DNA of 60,487 nucleotides from Brevibacillus_F sp035644815 (GCA_035644815.1 DASQNU010000218.1:1-60487), one strand, 5' to 3'; numbered from the stretch's first letter, positions 1 through 8,074 are shown. The notes: generated from the sequence alone by a model not told the origin. Numbers and translations are program-made.

Positions 1-27
1 GCATCCAAGATTGGTTATGTTTAAGAC

Positions 28-56
28 TTGCGGCGAATGTCCATGTCTGATATTCT
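28..56 (+). promoter_or_regulatory. Putative sigma-A promoter of the SRP RNA gene
   Basis: TTGCGG (28-33) and TATTCT (51-56) are separated by exactly 17 bp. Transcription would start near 63, just ahead of the SRP RNA. The -10 box is imperfect, so this is a reasonable prediction rather than a firm one. Confidence 0.5.
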
Positions 57-86
57 AATTAAGCAGTCTCGCAAGGGATTGCCTGG

Positions 87-205
87 TGGCGATGTTAGGA
101 CTGGGTCCTGTGCAACGCGAACCCGCGAACGGGTCAGGTCCGGAAGGAAGCAGCCATAAGCGGTCATTCGTGTGTGCCGCAGGGTTGCCTGGTCTGAAGT
201 CGCCA
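87..205 (+). ncRNA. ffs: Signal recognition particle RNA, small bacterial type
   Basis: This is the RNA scaffold of the signal recognition particle; it binds Ffh and targets nascent membrane and secreted proteins. The nearly invariant apical segment GTCAGGTCCGGAAGGAAGCA lies at 132-151, followed by the usual GCAGGGTTGCCTGG segment. The ends TGGCGA (87-92) and TCGCCA (200-205) pair to close the long hairpin. After 205 I see none of the Alu-domain 3' strand found in the roughly 270-nt B. subtilis scRNA, so this appears to be the short form. The precursor may begin near 63. The position just upstream of dnaX matches B. subtilis scr-dnaX. Exact ends are uncertain. Confidence 0.92.
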
Positions 206-243
206 TTTTGCTATTTTCATACGTAAAAACAACCTTACATGCG

Positions 244-280
244 CAACATATCGGTCTTCATCCGATATGTTGTTTTTTGG
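244..280 (+). terminator. Intrinsic terminator after the SRP RNA
   Basis: A perfect 11-bp stem (244-254 with 262-272, CAACATATCGG and its complement) has a 7-nt loop and is followed by TTTTTT. It lies about 40 nt beyond the mature RNA end. Confidence 0.85.
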
Positions 281-282
281 TT

Positions 283-290
283 TTGTCGAA
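283..290 (+). promoter_or_regulatory. Candidate Spo0A box upstream of the histidine kinase
   Basis: TTGTCGAA is the exact core of the B. subtilis 0A box (TTTTGTCGAAA in context). It lies about 150 bp before the kinase gene and 22 bp before a possible -35 (TTGACG, 312-317). An 8-mer occurs about twice by chance in 60 kb read on both strands, so the position is the main support. Confidence 0.4.
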
Positions 291-391
291 AAGTGCGGTT
301 TCCATCATTTTTTGACGGATTATAGCGAAACATTTTGTAGGCCCAAAAAGCACGTAACGGCAGGGCTTCCCCTGTTTTTTAGCGAAAACCT

Positions 392-405
392 AACAGTGGA
401 CTGTT
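392..405. promoter_or_regulatory. Perfect inverted repeat in the kinase leader
   Basis: AACAGT-GG-ACTGTT is a perfect 6-2-6 palindrome 33 bp upstream of the kinase start codon. It could be an operator or a small mRNA hairpin. No known regulator is recognised. Confidence 0.3.
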
Positions 406-438
406 CACAAGAAATAAAAAGGTTGGGGGGGAGCGACA

Positions 439-1869
439 GTGGAGGCAGCGTATTCTTTGCAACTGTTAGGTTCGCCTATACGTTTGCAGCAGTATATGCG
501 GCAACTACCCAATGCTGTTTTATTGGTTGATCGAACAGGGATGATCGTGGAAGTGAATGAGATTTTGCTGCGTGCAACGGGATTTGCACGGGAAGAGCTC
601 ATCGGTCGACCTTTTCGGCTGATCGTGCCGGGGAAGGGAACAATCAGGCAGTTTTACGAGCAAATGCTGGAAAAGGAAGTGCAAAACAGCCAGCCTGTCG
701 AGCTGGAATGGCGTAATAAGCAGGGGAAAAGTGGGACGTCCAACGCGATGGTCCTGGTGCAGGAGTCAGAGGATTCCCTCTATATGATTCACCTGTTCCA
801 ACTGGAGCGTGAGCATGGACATCTATTAGCGCAGCGATTTTTTCAAAGGCTTGGCAACGATAACAGTCTCGGCTTCATTATGATTGATGCCACAGGAGAC
901 ATCGTGGAAATTAATCAATTAGCCTGTCGTGTGCTTGGCGTAGAAAAGATCTCGGTGATCAACCGCAATCTGGATGATGTGTTTGCCAGAGTTCCGGAAA
1001 GCCATCGTCTCATTCAAAGGGATCTGCTGACAGGGGTTAAGCAGCAAAACAATGCGATGTATTGGACTAACAACAATCAGCGATTTGAATTGCTGGTCGA
1101 TTCCGGGACGCTGCAGGATGAGAGTGGCAAAACCGTGGGCGGCTACATTTTGTTTAAGGATATTACCAATTTGCGCTCAATTGAACAGAAGATTGAACGA
1201 AATGAGCGGCTCGCGATGATTGGTCAGATCGCAGCGGGCACCGCACATGAGATACGCAATCCGCTTACCTCCATTAAGGGATTTCTGCAGATGTTTTCCC
1301 AGCTTTTTGAGGATATTGGGATGGAGCGGGAAAAGAGCTACACCGAGATTATGTTGACGGAAATCAACCGCATTAATTCGCTGGTGAACGAGTTTTTGCT
1401 GCTAAGCAAGCCAAGGGATGTACAATATTCCATGGTTGATTTGAATACGGTCTTTGAAGAATTATTGCCGATCGTGGAAAGTCAGGGGCTCTTGTACGGT
1501 ATCGATGTGAAATATTCCTCGCGTGGACTTTTGCCCACTGTGGTAGGCGATGCAGAGCTGCTTAAGCAAGTATTCCTGAATATATGCAAAAATGGGATCG
1601 AAGCGATGGGGAACGAGGGGACGATTCATATTTCGCATCATTTCGAGACGGACGGTAATCGCCTCAGTATTGACATCCACGATTCGGGACCAGGCATTCC
1701 CCCATACGTGATCGATAAAATCTTTGATCCGTTTTATACAACCAAAGAAGAAGGAACGGGTCTGGGACTTGCTGTGTGTCAAAAGATCATTCATGACATT
1801 GGGGGCCAGATTCGCGTCTCGACGAAAGGGTACGGCACTACGTTTCATATTTTGCTGCCGTATATGTAG
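439..1869 (+). CDS. PAS-PAS sensor histidine kinase, sporulation-kinase type
   Basis: A soluble two-component sensor kinase of 476 residues. Two PAS-like domains (about 15-125 and 135-250) precede the dimerisation/phosphoacceptor helix, with an H-box HEIRNPLTSIKGF around His270. The ATPase domain follows, with an N box (NGIEAM, about 385), DSGPGI (about 415) and GTGLGL (about 440). No membrane segment is visible, which recalls KinA/KinE. The H-box closely resembles kinases that phosphorylate Spo0F or Spo0B in the sporulation phosphorelay. The start is GTG with a G-rich Shine-Dalgarno at 425-432. No response regulator is adjacent, as is usual for orphan sporulation kinases. A Spo0A box and a palindrome lie upstream. 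The kinase assignment is firm; the sporulation role is inferred. Confidence 0.9.
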   Translation: MEAAYSLQLLGSPIRLQQYMRQLPNAVLLVDRTGMIVEVNEILLRATGFAREELIGRPFRLIVPGKGTIRQFYEQMLEKEVQNSQPVELEWRNKQGKSGTSNAMVLVQESEDSLYMIHLFQLEREHGHLLAQRFFQRLGNDNSLGFIMIDATGDIVEINQLACRVLGVEKISVINRNLDDVFARVPESHRLIQRDLLTGVKQQNNAMYWTNNNQRFELLVDSGTLQDESGKTVGGYILFKDITNLRSIEQKIERNERLAMIGQIAAGTAHEIRNPLTSIKGFLQMFSQLFEDIGMEREKSYTEIMLTEINRINSLVNEFLLLSKPRDVQYSMVDLNTVFEELLPIVESQGLLYGIDVKYSSRGLLPTVVGDAELLKQVFLNICKNGIEAMGNEGTIHISHHFETDGNRLSIDIHDSGPGIPPYVIDKIFDPFYTTKEEGTGLGLAVCQKIIHDIGGQIRVSTKGYGTTFHILLPYM

Positions 1870-1880
1870 CTGTATGAACA

Positions 1881-1925
1881 AATCCCCTTCTTTCAACCAT
1901 GGTGGTTGAGTGAAGGGGATTTTCC
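1881..1925 (+). terminator. Intrinsic terminator after the histidine kinase
   Basis: A ten-base stem, AATCCCCTTC (1881-1890) with GAAGGGGATT (1912-1921), contains a second internal hairpin (CAACCATGGTGGTTG) and is followed by TTTCC. Confidence 0.75.
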
Positions 1926-2060
1926 TCATTTTTGGGCAAGACTGATGGTTACCTCCCATACCAAAAGTTTTCTTTGTACGCATGCTCATGTATAATAAGA
2001 AGATATGAACAAAAGCCGACAAGGCGAGAACGGAAAATAGTAGACAGGGGGTGTCAGTGG

Positions 2061-3770
2061 ATGGCTTATACAGCGTTGTATCGTGTCTGGAGACCCCAAA
2101 CCTTCGGCGACGTCGTAGGGCAATCTCATGTGACGACCACCTTGCGTAACGCCATTCGTGAGGGAAGGCTCTCCCATGCGTACCTGTTCAACGGCCCACG
2201 AGGTACGGGGAAAACGAGTGCTGCGAAAATCATGGCCAAAGCGGTCAACTGCGAGCGGCCCATAGATGGGGAACCATGCAATGAATGTGGAACGTGCATC
2301 GCCATCACGGATGGCTCGGTGACCGATGTATTGGAGATTGACGCCGCCTCCAACCGCGGGGTGGAAGAGATCCGCGATATCCGCGACAAGGTGAAGTTTG
2401 CGCCGAGCGACGTAAAATATAAAGTGTATATCATCGATGAAGTGCATATGCTGACCACGGAGGCGTTCAATGCGCTCCTGAAAACGCTGGAGGAGCCGCC
2501 TTCTCATGTGTTGTTCATTCTAGCGACAACTGAGCCGCATAAGCTTCCGGCGACGATCATTTCGCGTTGCCAGCGCTTTGATTTCCATCGCATTGCACTG
2601 TCTGAGATGGTTGGGCGTTTGCAGCAGATTTGTCAGGCTCATCAAGTGCAAGCGGATCCACAGGCATTGCAGCTTGTTGCCAAAATGGCGGAAGGCGGCA
2701 TGCGGGATGCGCTCAGTCTGCTGGATCAGGCGATCAGCTACAGCGGGACATCGGTGACAGCGGCTGCCATTATGCAGATCACCGGGACGGTCTCCCAGAC
2801 GTATTTTTCGGAGCTGGCCAAGCTGGTGGCCGAGCAAAATGTGGCCGGGGTCATGGAACAGTTTGACCAGGTGATGGTACAGGGAAAAGATCCGGAGCAT
2901 TTTTTACAGGATTTTATGTATTACTACCGTGATATGTTGCTGATGAAGACGGCGCCCAAACTTCAGGAAATTGTCGAGCGCACCTTGATTGATGACCAGT
3001 TTTCCAACGTGGCACAAGCGTATTCGCTCCCGGCTCTCTATGAGATCATTGAGGTGCTCAATACCGCGTTGACCCAGCTGAAATGGTCGACCTATTCTCG
3101 TGTACTGGTGGAGTTAACGCTGGTCAAGCTTTGTCAGCTGCCGCAAAAAAGCGCACCACAAGCGGCAGGTGGGGTCGATCATGAGGAATTAAGGACACTT
3201 CTGGGAAGAATTCATACGCTGGAAGAAAAACTCCAGCAGGTGCTTTCCGGTCAGGCTGTACTCCCGCAGGTCGGTGCCGCAGCGGAAGAGCCGAAAACAC
3301 GGGAGCCTCGACGAGTGCCAGCAGCAGGTGGCGGCTCTCGCGTCTCGATCAATAAGCTGCGTGACGTTGCCCGCGCGTACGACGAGGGCTTGACCCAGAA
3401 AGTCCGCGGAATGTGGAGTCAGATCCTGCAGGAAGTGAAAAAGATCAAGATCCAGCACCAGGCGTGGCTGGTAAACGGTACACCGGTCGCAGTCGGTCAG
3501 TCGACGCTCGTCCTGGCCTTCAAGAGTCCGATCCACTGTGAAAAGACCATGGAGCCGGAGCTACGAGGTATCGTGGAACGAATCCTGCAGATGGCCACAG
3601 GCAAGCAGCTGTCTCTGCTTTCCGTCATGGAAGAAGAATGGCAGAGCGTAGAGGATCAAAAAGGAGCAGGTGATTCTGCTTCCCAAGGCTCTACAGAAGT
3701 ACAGGAAGATCCCCTGGTAGCGGAAGCACTCAAGCTGGTCGGGGAGCATTTAGTAGAAGTAAAAGAGTGA
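2061..3770 (+). CDS. dnaX: DNA polymerase III subunits gamma/tau
   Basis: The clamp-loader ATPase of the replisome, 569 residues and close to B. subtilis DnaX. The Walker A motif GPRGTGKT is at 45-52. A zinc module has Cys64, Cys73, Cys76 and Cys79; Walker B/DEVH is around 126-129 and the SRC sensor around 168-170. The C-terminal third is the less conserved tau/DnaB-DnaE interaction part. The open frame extends upstream, but the ATG at 2061 is chosen because it begins with the conserved MAYTALYRVWRPQTF and follows an AGGGGG ribosome site. dnaX-yaaK-recR has the B. subtilis order and spacing (22 bp, then 36 bp). Confidence 0.97.
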   Translation: MAYTALYRVWRPQTFGDVVGQSHVTTTLRNAIREGRLSHAYLFNGPRGTGKTSAAKIMAKAVNCERPIDGEPCNECGTCIAITDGSVTDVLEIDAASNRGVEEIRDIRDKVKFAPSDVKYKVYIIDEVHMLTTEAFNALLKTLEEPPSHVLFILATTEPHKLPATIISRCQRFDFHRIALSEMVGRLQQICQAHQVQADPQALQLVAKMAEGGMRDALSLLDQAISYSGTSVTAAAIMQITGTVSQTYFSELAKLVAEQNVAGVMEQFDQVMVQGKDPEHFLQDFMYYYRDMLLMKTAPKLQEIVERTLIDDQFSNVAQAYSLPALYEIIEVLNTALTQLKWSTYSRVLVELTLVKLCQLPQKSAPQAAGGVDHEELRTLLGRIHTLEEKLQQVLSGQAVLPQVGAAAEEPKTREPRRVPAAGGGSRVSINKLRDVARAYDEGLTQKVRGMWSQILQEVKKIKIQHQAWLVNGTPVAVGQSTLVLAFKSPIHCEKTMEPELRGIVERILQMATGKQLSLLSVMEEEWQSVEDQKGAGDSASQGSTEVQEDPLVAEALKLVGEHLVEVKE

Positions 3771-3792
3771 AGATACAAGGAGGAAAAACCCC

Positions 3793-4104
3793 ATGAAAAA
3801 CATGCAACAAATGATGAAGCAAGTAAAGAAAATGCAGGATGACATGCAAAAAGCACAGGAAGCGCTGAAAGAAAAAATCGTGGAAGGCTCTGCAGGCGGC
3901 GGGGCAGTAACCGTAAAAGCAAACGGTCACAAACAGATCCTGGATATCGCGATCAAGCCGGAAGTGATTGATCCGGAAGATGCGGAGATGCTGCAAGACC
4001 TCGTATTGACCGCAGTGAACGATGCACTCCGCAATGTTGATGAATTGGTAAACAAAGAGATGGGCCGCTTTACCGGAGGAATGAATATTCCGGGCCTGTT
4101 CTAA
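3793..4104 (+). CDS. yaaK: YbaB/EbfC family nucleoid-associated protein
   Basis: A 103-residue protein of the YbaB/EbfC family, whose dimers bind DNA and are classed as nucleoid-associated. The N-terminal amphipathic helix is rich in Met, Gln and Lys. The middle carries the family pattern around GGGAVTVKANGHKQILDIAIKP, and the C-terminus is the usual GMNIPGLF. An AGGAGG site precedes the ATG. It lies between dnaX and recR, an arrangement conserved across many bacteria. Its precise role beside RecR is not settled. Confidence 0.95.
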   Translation: MKNMQQMMKQVKKMQDDMQKAQEALKEKIVEGSAGGGAVTVKANGHKQILDIAIKPEVIDPEDAEMLQDLVLTAVNDALRNVDELVNKEMGRFTGGMNIPGLF

Positions 4105-4140
4105 GGGATCAAAGGTGGCAGCTAAAAGGAGCCTAACGAA

Positions 4141-4743
4141 GTGAGCATGTACTATCCAGAACCCGTTTCCAAGTTGATTGAAGGTTTCATGAAGCTGCCA
4201 GGTATCGGGCCAAAAACAGCCAGTCGGCTAGCCTTTCACGTACTGACGATGAAAGAGGATGACGTTTTGGATCTGGCCAAAGCATTGGTCAATGCCAAGC
4301 GGCAGCTGTCCTACTGCTCGGTATGCCATAATATTACCGACGTAGATCCTTGCCATATTTGCCGCGATAAACGCCGGGATGCCTCGATGATTTGTGTGGT
4401 GCAAGAGCCCAAGGACGTCGTGGCGATGGAAAAAATGCGCGAATACGAAGGGTATTACCATGTACTCCAAGGAGCGATTTCCCCGATGGATGGCATTGGC
4501 CCCGAAGATATCCGCATCCCGGATTTGCTGAAGCGATTGAGTGACGAGCAGGTAAAAGAAGTGATTCTCGCCACGAACCCGAATATTGAAGGGGAAGCAA
4601 CAGCGATGTATATTTCCCGTCTGATCAAGCCTTTTGGCGTGCGTGTCACCCGCATCGCGCACGGGTTGCCGGTCGGCGGCGATCTGGAGTATGCGGACGA
4701 AGTGACGCTGTCCAAAGCGCTGGAAGGGCGTCGGGAAGTTTAA
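4141..4743 (+). CDS. recR: Recombination mediator protein RecR
   Basis: RecR acts with RecO and RecF to load RecA onto gapped DNA during recombinational repair; it is 200 residues here. It shows a helix-hairpin-helix (LPGIGPKTASRLAF, about 19-32), a four-cysteine zinc finger (Cys59, Cys62, Cys71, Cys74) and a Toprim domain (about 80-175). I take the GTG at 4141 because AAGGAG at 4126-4131 is spaced correctly for it. An ATG two codons on (4147) would give the B. subtilis-like N-terminus but sits 15 nt away. It is the last gene before a terminator. Confidence 0.96.
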   Translation: MSMYYPEPVSKLIEGFMKLPGIGPKTASRLAFHVLTMKEDDVLDLAKALVNAKRQLSYCSVCHNITDVDPCHICRDKRRDASMICVVQEPKDVVAMEKMREYEGYYHVLQGAISPMDGIGPEDIRIPDLLKRLSDEQVKEVILATNPNIEGEATAMYISRLIKPFGVRVTRIAHGLPVGGDLEYADEVTLSKALEGRREV

Positions 4744-4764
4744 CAAACATAGAAGCGTGTTGAA

Positions 4765-4796
4765 GCACCTGGCAATGATGATGCCGGGTGTTTTTG
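4765..4796 (+). terminator. Intrinsic terminator after recR
   Basis: GCACCTGGCA (4765-4774) pairs with TGCCGGGTGT (4782-4791), followed by TTTTT. It separates dnaX-yaaK-recR from the CPBP gene. Confidence 0.8.
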
Positions 4797-4867
4797 CTAT
4801 CAAAAACGAATTTGCGTGAAAGTTTTCCGCGGACAAGACATAGAGTAGGAAATAGGAGCGTGAGGAA

Positions 4868-5842
4868 ATGCAGACAGGGCTTATAGTGCCTCGCAAAAGC
4901 GTGAGACTGACACAGGGCTCGGGACCATGGGCTATCCTCTTATGCGTGGGGTTCATCCTGACGACTGTGTTAGAGCTGCTGACGATCCGTTTCACAAAAG
5001 GGGCAGATGGGCGATGGATGGCAGCTGCCTCAGAAACGCCGGACAACTGGTTTGTCATTCTGGTATTGCTCGTCAGCTTGGTCAGCATGATCGGAGGCGT
5101 GATTTTTCTCAGTTATCGGATCAGGGAGTGGAGACGTGGCGAAAGAGTCTCCTTGTCCCCGCTTGCTTCTGGGACAGATGTGATTTATATGTGCGCCTGG
5201 CTGCAATTCTTAAACATCGGAATGCTCATTGCCTTTCAATTTTTCTTGCCGCAGCCAGTATTTCCGGAGGGAACCATCGGGAGTTTGATTACCTCTGCTT
5301 CCTTGCAGGTCATGATCTTGGCTGTCGCCTTTTTTCAGTTCAGGGGAAGACACTGGGCGATCGGCTTAGGGCGGCCACGCCATTTGGGCAAGATGCTGAC
5401 CGCGATCGTTGTTTTGTTTTTGCTGATCGTCTATGCAATGGATCTGTTGGTCACCAATCCACTGGCCGATTTGTTGAATCTCTCCTTGGAGTCTGAGCGG
5501 GAAAAGCAGATTGAAAGTGAAATCCTCTCCGCCAAGCAAACGAACCTGCCTAATGTGGTAACAAGTGTCCTGGTCATCGGAGTCATGGTACCGATAGCAG
5601 AGGAAATTCTGTTTCGTGGAGTCATTCAGACGTTTTTGGTCAGCCGCTTTGGAGCATGGATCGGGATTGGGCTCTCCAGCCTGTGGTTTGCCTTGCTGCA
5701 TGTAGATTTGGCGCTATTTGTCCCACTATTTTTGATCGGTGCCGCCTTAGGCTTTATCCGTCATCGTTTTCAAAGTCTATGGGGAGCCGTGTTGCTTCAT
5801 GGCCTGAATAATTTGATGAGTATGTTCGTTTATTTCCAATAA
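4868..5842 (+). CDS. CPBP (Abi/CAAX-type) intramembrane metalloprotease
   Basis: A 324-residue multi-pass membrane protein of the CPBP family (PF02517). The diagnostic Glu-Glu-x-x-x-Arg motif is EEILFR (Glu245-Glu246). It is followed by a membrane helix with FALLHVD and a last helix with HGLNNLMSMF, giving the expected two histidines and one asparagine. At least six hydrophobic segments are visible, with a Lys/Glu-rich loop around 210-225. In B. subtilis yaaL directly follows recR, so this gene is an insertion here. The substrate is unknown; family members process prenylated proteins, bacteriocin precursors or anti-sigma factors. Confidence 0.85.
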   Translation: MQTGLIVPRKSVRLTQGSGPWAILLCVGFILTTVLELLTIRFTKGADGRWMAAASETPDNWFVILVLLVSLVSMIGGVIFLSYRIREWRRGERVSLSPLASGTDVIYMCAWLQFLNIGMLIAFQFFLPQPVFPEGTIGSLITSASLQVMILAVAFFQFRGRHWAIGLGRPRHLGKMLTAIVVLFLLIVYAMDLLVTNPLADLLNLSLESEREKQIESEILSAKQTNLPNVVTSVLVIGVMVPIAEEILFRGVIQTFLVSRFGAWIGIGLSSLWFALLHVDLALFVPLFLIGAALGFIRHRFQSLWGAVLLHGLNNLMSMFVYFQ

Positions 5843-5859
5843 GCGAGGGGATGGATTGC

Positions 5860-6090
5860 ATGAGCTGGAAAGCGAAAACGAGGGCGGTCTACAAGACGGG
5901 AAGCGAGCATTGGTTGCTTCCTGATGCCGTAGACAAAGCACAGATGGTATGGAGGAATGCGCAGCAGCTGGTCGATCTTGCCGAGGAGCGGGATGTGGAG
6001 GAAGCCATCTATTATCTCCACCTCACCGAAAAGCGATATATGTATCTGCTCCAGAAAACAAGGCAGATGTATGCAGGCGAAGAGCGGTAG
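5860..6090 (+). CDS. yaaL: YaaL-like small protein (DUF2508)
   Basis: A 76-residue hydrophilic helical protein that resembles B. subtilis YaaL in position and in its C-terminal pattern (EAIYYLHLTEKRYMYLLQKTR). I start at the ATG at 5860 because GAGGGG at 5845-5850 is correctly spaced for it; the ATG at 5851 would abut that site. It lies 13 bp before bofA, as in B. subtilis recR-yaaL-bofA. The molecular function is unknown. Confidence 0.8.
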   Translation: MSWKAKTRAVYKTGSEHWLLPDAVDKAQMVWRNAQQLVDLAEERDVEEAIYYLHLTEKRYMYLLQKTRQMYAGEER

Positions 6091-6103
6091 GGGGGCTTAA
6101 GAC

Positions 6104-6367
6104 ATGGAATGGCTGGTCGCGTTAGTGGTTGTTGGGTTGCTGCTGCTGGTATCTGCCAGCAAATCGATGGCCCGTCCCATTCGATGGGTAGGCATGGCGG
6201 CGCTCCAGGTCGTCATCGGAGCGGTCCTTTTGTTTTTTGCCAATCTTGTGGGGGAAATGGCCGGCTTCCATATTCCCATAAACCCCATTACCGCGCTGTT
6301 GGCGGGTTTTTTACGGCTGCCAGGCTTGCTAGCCTTGGTGGTCATCAAGTTATACATTCTGCCCTGA
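6104..6367 (+). CDS. bofA: Inhibitor of pro-sigma-K processing BofA
   Basis: An 87-residue membrane protein with two to three hydrophobic segments. The C-terminal part, NPITALLAGFLRLPGLLALVVIKLYIL, is typical of BofA. In B. subtilis BofA sits in the mother-cell membrane around the forespore, where with SpoIVFA it holds the protease SpoIVFB inactive until the forespore signals. It starts at an ATG after a G-rich site (AGGGGGG, 6089-6095). It is the last gene of this run and converges with a minus-strand membrane gene 8 bp away; no clear terminator separates them. Confidence 0.92.
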   Translation: MEWLVALVVVGLLLLVSASKSMARPIRWVGMAALQVVIGAVLLFFANLVGEMAGFHIPINPITALLAGFLRLPGLLALVVIKLYILP

Positions 6368-6375
6368 AACAGCCT

Positions 6376-6894
6376 TTACAGGTTGGTTAAGAGAAAAGCA
6401 ACGCTCCTCAGCTCGTACTTGACCCGACAGTGCTTGGGCTGGGACAAAGAGGCGAAGAGTGACAGGAGCCTAGGCAGGATCAACACAAGAGAAGCGATGA
6501 TCAGGGCTAGACCATAGGTGCGCGGCAGCCAGACAAAAAGGCCAAAGGATACGAGCAGACTGCCGATGATCACCGTAGCTTCCGCCTTTCGGTAAAATGA
6601 CAGGCTGACGGGAAGAGCAGTGCCAGCTCCCCACCATGCGGAAAACAACGTATCGGCTGTAATGCATGTCCGTTGAGCAGCCAGATAAGCGTAAAAGCGA
6701 AAAAATAAAAAATGCATGATTGGCAAAATCACGAAAATCGACGTGGATACGACGAGATTCGGCAGTGGGACGGAGAGGAATAGGGACGCGGCCAGACAGC
6801 CTAATACCAGCAAAATCAATTGGAAGAGAAGGCCGGGTCCACCCCAGCGGAAACGACGCAGCAGTTTGTAGCTATAGATAGTCTGATCTTTCAT
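6376..6894 (-). CDS. Unrecognised membrane protein with about four membrane segments
   Basis: 172 residues with hydrophobic stretches at about 20-42, 46-68, 108-125 and 128-145. The N-terminus is basic (YKLLRRFRW) and a Ser/Lys/Arg-rich tail follows the last segment. A good ribosome site (GAGGGG, 6 nt upstream) supports the ATG at 6894. I recognise no family motif. It is convergent with bofA and divergent from the next gene, so it forms its own transcription unit. It is absent from this position in B. subtilis. Spacing and start signal argue for a real gene. Confidence 0.7.
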   Translation of the reverse strand: MKDQTIYSYKLLRRFRWGGPGLLFQLILLVLGCLAASLFLSVPLPNLVVSTSIFVILPIMHFLFFRFYAYLAAQRTCITADTLFSAWWGAGTALPVSLSFYRKAEATVIIGSLLVSFGLFVWLPRTYGLALIIASLVLILPRLLSLFASLSQPKHCRVKYELRSVAFLLTNL

Positions 6895-7048
6895 CGGTTA
6901 CCCCTCTTTTGCTTCTGGTTCTCCCCATTATCGCACAGCGACGGCGGGCAGCAAAGAAGCTGATTGGGCAAACGAATAAAAACGGCCGACCCCTGTCCAC
7001 AATGTACATGACAGATGCTGAAGCGAGTGGGGAAGGAGGCGTGTATCT

Positions 7049-8062
7049 TTGCGTGAAAAAGAGATTCTCTTGCTGCAAGGTCAAGCACGAGAAAAACACA
7101 AAAATGACTTGCAAGCACGACATATAATGATTGTCGACCACATTCAGGAAGCCCAAGTTGCAGCCGAATCGATCGGCTTTTATCTGGATCGTCCCGAGAA
7201 TGTGTCCATGTTACAGGAGCGACTGATTCCCTCTTTTTCCGAAGAAAAGGGGGATCCTTCGCTTCTTTTGCTTTATGGTGAGGACATACCTTTTGGCTAT
7301 GCAGATCGCCTTCAGGAAAAGCTGCCCGCTGGCGTTGAAGTCGTCCGGATGGCTATTTTGTACGGCCAGGAGCGCGCCTTGATTGGCGGCAACCCGACAG
7401 GAAAATGGGTGAAGCGCATACGCAGACAGCTGGCTGAGCACGGGTTGATCTCCTTGATCTGCCGTCCGATCGAGGTCGATGAAACGCTGCGGCAAATACC
7501 AGCCTTTCTTGATTGGAAAAGCCGTTTTTACGTCAGGTTAGGGGAGCTATGCGATCAATCGCAGGCACGTCTGGAGGTGGTTGCCCAAGCGCTTGGCATG
7601 GATACACGCATTGGACAAGGGTGGCTGCCCGAAGAGGACGATGTGCCGCAGCAGGCAGCCGAAGCCGAGCGGGACCGCTGGCTGCTGCGGGAATTCGAGG
7701 AGATCTGGAGAAAGGCGAAAATTAGCCGGATTGCATTTTGGGGGAGCGAACCGCAGCTGAAGACGATAGAAAACAAGCTAAATGTGCATGTCGAAGTGAA
7801 TCAGTGCGATCCGTTGCAGCTGCCAAAGACGAACGAACTAGCAGCATTGACAGGAACCCTGGAGCATGCGGATCTGCTCATCATCCGAAGGGCCAGTCCA
7901 ATAGTAAGGGGGCTTGACCTGCAAGAGCTGGTCTCACGGATGAGCCGTCCGCTTGTCCTAGATGCCTGCAGCTGCTACCCGCTCACGGAAGCGGATGCCT
8001 TGCAAATTGGTTATCGGACTTTTGGTCAAAACACGAACGTTTGGGAATGGAACGGATTATAA
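7049..8062 (+). CDS. Unrecognised protein with a UDP-glucose-dehydrogenase-C-like end
   Basis: 337 residues from a TTG start supported by GGAAGGAGG at 7031-7039. The N-terminal two thirds are soluble and unfamiliar to me. The last 110 or so residues (from about SRIAFWGSEPQLKTIE to the end) read like the C-terminal nucleotide-binding fold of UDP-glucose/GDP-mannose dehydrogenases: a beta-strand with a Rossmann-like start, ADLLIIRRASPIVRGLD, then RPLVLDACSCYPLTEADALQIGYRTFG. The catalytic and NAD domains of that enzyme are missing. It lies directly upstream of csfB. A nucleotide-sugar-binding role is only a guess. Confidence 0.65.
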   Translation: MREKEILLLQGQAREKHKNDLQARHIMIVDHIQEAQVAAESIGFYLDRPENVSMLQERLIPSFSEEKGDPSLLLLYGEDIPFGYADRLQEKLPAGVEVVRMAILYGQERALIGGNPTGKWVKRIRRQLAEHGLISLICRPIEVDETLRQIPAFLDWKSRFYVRLGELCDQSQARLEVVAQALGMDTRIGQGWLPEEDDVPQQAAEAERDRWLLREFEEIWRKAKISRIAFWGSEPQLKTIENKLNVHVEVNQCDPLQLPKTNELAALTGTLEHADLLIIRRASPIVRGLDLQELVSRMSRPLVLDACSCYPLTEADALQIGYRTFGQNTNVWEWNGL

Positions 8063-8074
8063 TAGGGTATAATG
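8045..8074 (+). promoter_or_regulatory. Possible sigma-F-type promoter of csfB
   Basis: GAATG (8045-8049), 15 bp, then GGGTATAATG (8065-8074) nearly fits the sigma-F pattern GYATA-N15-GGNNANANTW, with a mismatch at the second base of the -35 and the last base of the -10. csfB is sigma-F dependent in B. subtilis. The AT-rich stretch also contains TATAAT-like sequence, so a sigma-A reading is possible. Confidence 0.35.

Noticed and set aside
3145..3151. AAAAAAG run in dnaX as a programmed frameshift site
   Set aside because: The reading frame is CAA AAA AGC, not the A-AAA-AAG register used for -1 frameshifting in E. coli, and no downstream stimulatory hairpin is obvious. Bacillus dnaX is not known to frameshift.
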